Source: Nakamurella sp963708935
Lineage (GTDB): Bacteria > Actinomycetota > Actinomycetes > Mycobacteriales > Nakamurellaceae
Direction: 5' to 3'
Assembly (NCBI GenBank): GCA_963708935.1
Contig: CAVPUK010000003.1
Span: 310,001-374,000 of the forward strand
Length of the DNA: 64,000 bases
The notes beneath the pieces were generated by a model. It saw nothing but the letters and a program-made list of their open reading frames with translations, was not told the origin of the DNA and did not search any database. The translations under genes and the position numbers were made by a program. Positions 60,851 to 64,000 of the stretch are shown one piece after another (the first letter of the stretch is position 1; each line of letters starts with the position of its first letter).

Positions 60851-62008
60851 ATGGCCGATTTCTCAGATCCAGTCGAGTACGCCGACCTGCGGGCGGCGGT
60901 CCGCGAGATCACCCTGGCGCACGGTCCCGGTGAATTCGCCGAGCACGCACGGACCGCCACCCCTCAGTCGGGTCTCTGGTCCGACCTGGGCAAGGCCGGG
61001 TTCATCGGTATCAATGTTCCGGCTGAGTACGGCGGCGGCGGGGCCGGGATGAGTGAATTGGCCGTGGTGGCCGAGGAAGCGGCGGGTGCCGGCAGTCCGC
61101 TCCTGCTGCTGTTGGTGTCCAGCGCCATCGGAGTCGAAGTCCTGGCCAAACACGGCTCGGAGGGTCAGAAGCAGGAATGGCTCACCCAGCTGTCCGACGG
61201 GAGCATCAAGATGGCCTTCGCCATCACCGAGCCCGATGCCGGCTCCAATTCGCACCACATCACCACGACGGCCGTCCGGAATGGTGACGACTACCTGATC
61301 ACCGGTAGCAAGTACTACATTTCCGGCGTCGACGAGTCTGCCGCGATCCTGACCGTCGCCCGCACCGGGGTGGACGAGGCCACCGGCAAGGCCAGAATTT
61401 CGATGTTCATCGTGCCCACATCGGCCGCCGGGTTGAGCTGGAACGTCCTGCCGGTGGCGGCGCAGATCCCGGACAAGCAGTTCACCGTCTTCTACGACCA
61501 GGTCCGAGTCCCGGCGTCGGCGTTGATCGGGGTCGAGGGGGAGGGCCTACGTCCGTTGTTCGACGGTCTCAACCCGGAGCGCATCACATCGGCGGCGCTC
61601 GGCGTCGGCATCGGGCGGTACGCCATCGACCTGGCGAGCAAGTACGCGAACACCCGAGCGGTCTGGGGGGCCCCGATCGGCACCCACCAGGCCGTCTCAC
61701 ACCCGCTGGCCAAGGCCAAGATCGCCGTCGAGCTGGCTGCGCTGATGACGGCGAAGGCCGCCTGGCTGCACGACAGCGCCCTGCCCGCCGGCGAGGCGTC
61801 CAACATGGCCAAGTACGCGGCCTCCGAGGCCGCGGTGGCCGCGGTCGACGCCGCCATCCAGACCCACGGCGGCAACGGCCTGTCGGTCGAGTATGGGCTG
61901 ATCCCGCTCTGGGGGATGGCCCGACTACTGCGCATCGCCCCGGTGAACAGTGAGATGGTGCTCAACTACGTCGCGCAGCACACGCTGGGCATGCCACGCT
62001 CGTACTGA
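60851..62008 (+). CDS. Acyl-CoA dehydrogenase family protein
   Basis: 385 residues from ATG 60851 (GAAGG upstream). FAD-dependent, three-domain ACAD fold: N-terminal helices with KAGFIGINVPAEYGGGGAGMSELAVVAEEAA, a beta-barrel with MAFAITEPDAGSNSHHITTTAVRNGDDYLITGSKYYISGVDESA, and a C-terminal bundle with ERITSAALGVGIGRYAIDLA, GAPIGTHQAVSHPLAKAKIAVELA and IQTHGGNGLSVEYGLIPLWGMARLLRIAPVNSEMVLNYVAQHTLGMPRSY. The last stretch carries Glu-Met-Val-Leu-Asn, where the catalytic base is usually found. The chain length of its acyl substrate is unknown. It precedes valS with a 98-bp gap. Confidence 0.92.
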   Translation: MADFSDPVEYADLRAAVREITLAHGPGEFAEHARTATPQSGLWSDLGKAGFIGINVPAEYGGGGAGMSELAVVAEEAAGAGSPLLLLLVSSAIGVEVLAKHGSEGQKQEWLTQLSDGSIKMAFAITEPDAGSNSHHITTTAVRNGDDYLITGSKYYISGVDESAAILTVARTGVDEATGKARISMFIVPTSAAGLSWNVLPVAAQIPDKQFTVFYDQVRVPASALIGVEGEGLRPLFDGLNPERITSAALGVGIGRYAIDLASKYANTRAVWGAPIGTHQAVSHPLAKAKIAVELAALMTAKAAWLHDSALPAGEASNMAKYAASEAAVAAVDAAIQTHGGNGLSVEYGLIPLWGMARLLRIAPVNSEMVLNYVAQHTLGMPRSY

Positions 62009-62106
62009 CCGCCCTTCGTACTGATCGGTCGACCGGACCCGGCAAGCGCAAATGCAGGCGTTGCGCGCTGGGAGAACGCGCTGGCCCGCGCACCTAAACT
62101 GGGGCA

Positions 62107-64000
62107 GTGACGCTTTCCACCGAACAAACGCACCCGAACCGCCAACCGGAGCTCCCAGCCCAGTACGACCCCGCGGCGGTCGAGGTACCCCTGTACCAGC
62201 GCTGGCTGGCCGCCGGCTACTTCCGTGCGGACGAGCAGAGGGTGCTCTCCGGTGAGCGGACACCGTTCTCCATCGTCCTGCCGCCGCCGAACGTCACCGG
62301 CAATCTGCACGTGGGGCATGCCCTCGATCAGACCCTGATGGATGTGCTGGCCCGCTGGCATCGGATGTCCGGCGACGAGGTGCTCTGGTTGCCGGGTATG
62401 GACCACGCCGGCATCGCCACCCAGAACGTGGTGGAGAAGCAACTCGCGGTGGACGGCAAGAGCCGCCACGACTTCGGCCGCGAACTGTTCATCGAGAAGG
62501 TCTGGGACTGGAAACACGAGTCCGGCGGCGCGATCCTGGGCCAGATGAAGCGTCTCGGCGACTCCGTCGACTGGAGCCGGGAACGCTTCACCCTGGACGA
62601 CGGCCTGTCGGCGGCGGTCCAGACCATCTTCAAGCGGATGTTCGACGACGGGCTGATCTACCGGGCCGAGCGGATCATCAACTGGTGTCCCGGTTGCATG
62701 ACCGCCCTGTCGGACATCGAGGTCGACCACTCCGACGACGAAGGTGAGCTCGTCTCGATCCGGTATGACAGCGCCGACCATCCCGGTCAATCCGTGGTGG
62801 TGGCCACCACCCGGGTGGAGACCATGTTGGGTGACACCGGCATTGCTGTGCACCCGGACGACGAGCGGTATGCGCACCTGGTCGGTACCACGGTGGAACT
62901 CCCACTGGTGGGCCGGAAGATCCCGATCGTGGCCGACGAGCACGTCGACCCGGCGTTCGGCACCGGCGCTGTGAAGGTCACCCCGGCCCACGACCCCAAC
63001 GACTTCGAGATCGGTCGCCGGCACAACTTGCCGGCCATCACCATCTTCACCGAGTCGGCCGATATCGTCGGTACCGGTACGCCTTTCGATGGGCTCAACC
63101 GGTTCGAGGCCAGGGCTGCGGTCAAGGAGGCGCTCCGCGGCGAGGGCCGCATCGTCGGCGAACGCAAGCCGTACGTCCACGCGGTGGGCCATTGTTCGCG
63201 ATCCGGAGACGTGGTGGAACCGCGGCTGAGCCTCCAGTGGTTCGTCAACGTGCAGCCTTTGGCCAAGGCCGCCGGCGACGCGGTCCGCGAAGGCCGCACG
63301 AACATCCACCCACCGGAGCTGGCCCCCCGTTTCTTCGACTGGGTCGACAACATGCACGACTGGACGATCTCCCGCCAGCTCTGGTGGGGTCACCGGATCC
63401 CGGTCTGGTACGGGCCGAATGGTGAGATCCGTTGTGTGGGGCCCGAAGATCAGCTTCCGGGCGAGGGCTGGACGCAGGATCCGGACGTGCTCGACACCTG
63501 GTTCTCCTCCGGGCTCTGGCCGTTTTCGACCATGGGCTGGCCCGAACACACCGACACCCTCAAGGCGTTCTATCCGACCTCGGTACTGGTGACCGGGTAC
63601 GACATCCTGTTCTTCTGGGTGGCCAGGATGATGATGTTCGGCACCTACCTGGGCGACGTCGGTGAACTGCCGCGGGTTCCGTTTGAAACCGTTGCGCTGC
63701 ACGGACTCGTCCGTGATCAATATGGCAAGAAGATGTCCAAATCGAAGGGCAACGGCGTCGATCCGCTGGCCTGGATCGAGAAGTTCGGTGCGGACGCGGT
63801 GCGGTTCACGCTGGCCCGTGGGGCCAACCCCGGTGCGGACCAGGCCATCGCGGAAGACTGGGTCGCCGGCGCGGGCAAGTTCTGCACCAAGCTGTTCAAC
63901 GCCACCAAGTTCGCGATGATGAACGGTGCCGTGCTCCCGGACGCCGAACTCACCACCGACCAGTTGACCCCGGCCGATCGATGGGTGCTGGATCGTCTCG
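62107..64000 (+). CDS. valS: Valyl-tRNA synthetase (3' end outside window)
   Basis: 631 codons from GTG 62107, open to the window edge, so about two thirds of the protein is present. Class I motifs: LPPPNVTGNLHVGHALDQTLMD (HIGH as HVGH at 68-71) and GKKMSKSKGNGVDPLAWIEKFGADAVRFTLARG (KMSKS at 542-546). The editing (CP1) domain lies in between (VATTRVETMLGDTGIAVHPDDERYAHLVG, and AHDPNDFEIGRRHNLP), and WFSSGLWPFSTMGWPE and DILFFWVARMMMFGTYLG are also typical. The N-terminal Zn-like cysteines (INWCPGCMTAL) are present. The C-terminal anticodon-binding and coiled-coil parts lie beyond the window. It charges tRNA(Val) with the valine made through IlvBNCD. Confidence 0.97.
   Translation, partial: MTLSTEQTHPNRQPELPAQYDPAAVEVPLYQRWLAAGYFRADEQRVLSGERTPFSIVLPPPNVTGNLHVGHALDQTLMDVLARWHRMSGDEVLWLPGMDHAGIATQNVVEKQLAVDGKSRHDFGRELFIEKVWDWKHESGGAILGQMKRLGDSVDWSRERFTLDDGLSAAVQTIFKRMFDDGLIYRAERIINWCPGCMTALSDIEVDHSDDEGELVSIRYDSADHPGQSVVVATTRVETMLGDTGIAVHPDDERYAHLVGTTVELPLVGRKIPIVADEHVDPAFGTGAVKVTPAHDPNDFEIGRRHNLPAITIFTESADIVGTGTPFDGLNRFEARAAVKEALRGEGRIVGERKPYVHAVGHCSRSGDVVEPRLSLQWFVNVQPLAKAAGDAVREGRTNIHPPELAPRFFDWVDNMHDWTISRQLWWGHRIPVWYGPNGEIRCVGPEDQLPGEGWTQDPDVLDTWFSSGLWPFSTMGWPEHTDTLKAFYPTSVLVTGYDILFFWVARMMMFGTYLGDVGELPRVPFETVALHGLVRDQYGKKMSKSKGNGVDPLAWIEKFGADAVRFTLARGANPGADQAIAEDWVAGAGKFCTKLFNATKFAMMNGAVLPDAELTTDQLTPADRWVLDRL

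Noticed and set aside
61966..63720. A 584-codon open frame antisense to valS
   Set aside because: The plus strand encodes a clear ValRS with HIGH and KMSKS motifs; the antisense product has only composition bias.

Overview
The window is about 64 kb of high-GC, gene-dense bacterial chromosome. Gene content and order point to an actinobacterium. The blocks gatC-gatA-gatB / lppZ-like / cfp6-like PH protein / ilvB-ilvN-ilvC / serA / leuB / gltX / tRNA-Gln and tRNA-Glu / IclR regulator / leuC-leuD / hupB / mutT1-ppk / gpsA / ddl / DUF3515 / thiL / ung match the conserved neighbourhood known from mycobacteria. Further support comes from a DUF222-HNH protein of the 13E12 type, a Lys/Ala-rich HupB tail and many GTG/TTG starts. 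It resembles Frankineae/Nakamurella-like genomes rather than a Mycobacterium, but genus cannot be fixed from sequence alone.

Layout. 1-9 kb: end of alr; an MprF-like lipid aminoacyltransferase facing a stand-alone AlaRS catalytic core; a decayed membrane gene; a CPBP protease; cobU, cobD and cobK; an ACT-domain protein. 9-12.4 kb: gatCAB. 12.5-18.2 kb (minus strand): ilvD, two bPH2-type membrane proteins and an LppZ-like sugar-dehydrogenase lipoprotein, plus a Cfp6-like PH protein. 18.4-22.4 kb: ilvBNC behind a probable leaderless attenuator. 22.5-31.1 kb: a Pro/Gln/Tyr-rich membrane protein, serA, a degenerate subtilase, leuB and cimA. 31.2-36.8 kb: a FAH-family hydrolase, a GntR regulator, an AtzF-like amidase, a biuret-hydrolase-like enzyme and a purine-type permease, together a likely biuret/allophanate nitrogen-scavenging island. 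36.9-42.6 kb: gltX, a HAD phosphatase, tRNA-Gln, tRNA-Glu, an IclR regulator and leuCD. 42.8-50.2 kb: hupB, mutT1-ppk, plsC-gpsA and ddl. 50.4-64 kb: a DUF222-HNH protein, DUF3515, a stand-alone Lrp domain, thiL, ung, a frameshifted BisC/TorA-type molybdoenzyme, DUF2071, an atypical cobT, a frameshifted small gene, an acyl-CoA dehydrogenase and the start of valS.

How the genes work together. ilvBNC, ilvD, leuB, leuCD and cimA cover most of branched-chain amino-acid synthesis, with a citramalate entry into the isoleucine arm. gltX, GatCAB and tRNA-Gln/tRNA-Glu fit the indirect route to Gln-tRNA(Gln). cobU, cobD, cobK and a CobT-like protein belong to cobalamin synthesis.

Quality flags. Three genes (MprF-like, BisC-like and the small gene at 60431) each need removal of exactly one extra base to restore a family-like or well-initiated reading frame. 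They may be real pseudogenes or indel errors in the assembly; this cannot be decided here. The points most worth follow-up are the AlaRS-core/MprF-like pair, the ilvB leader, the biuret cluster with its palindromic operator candidate, the subtilase lacking a serine motif, and the CobT homologue lacking canonical motifs.
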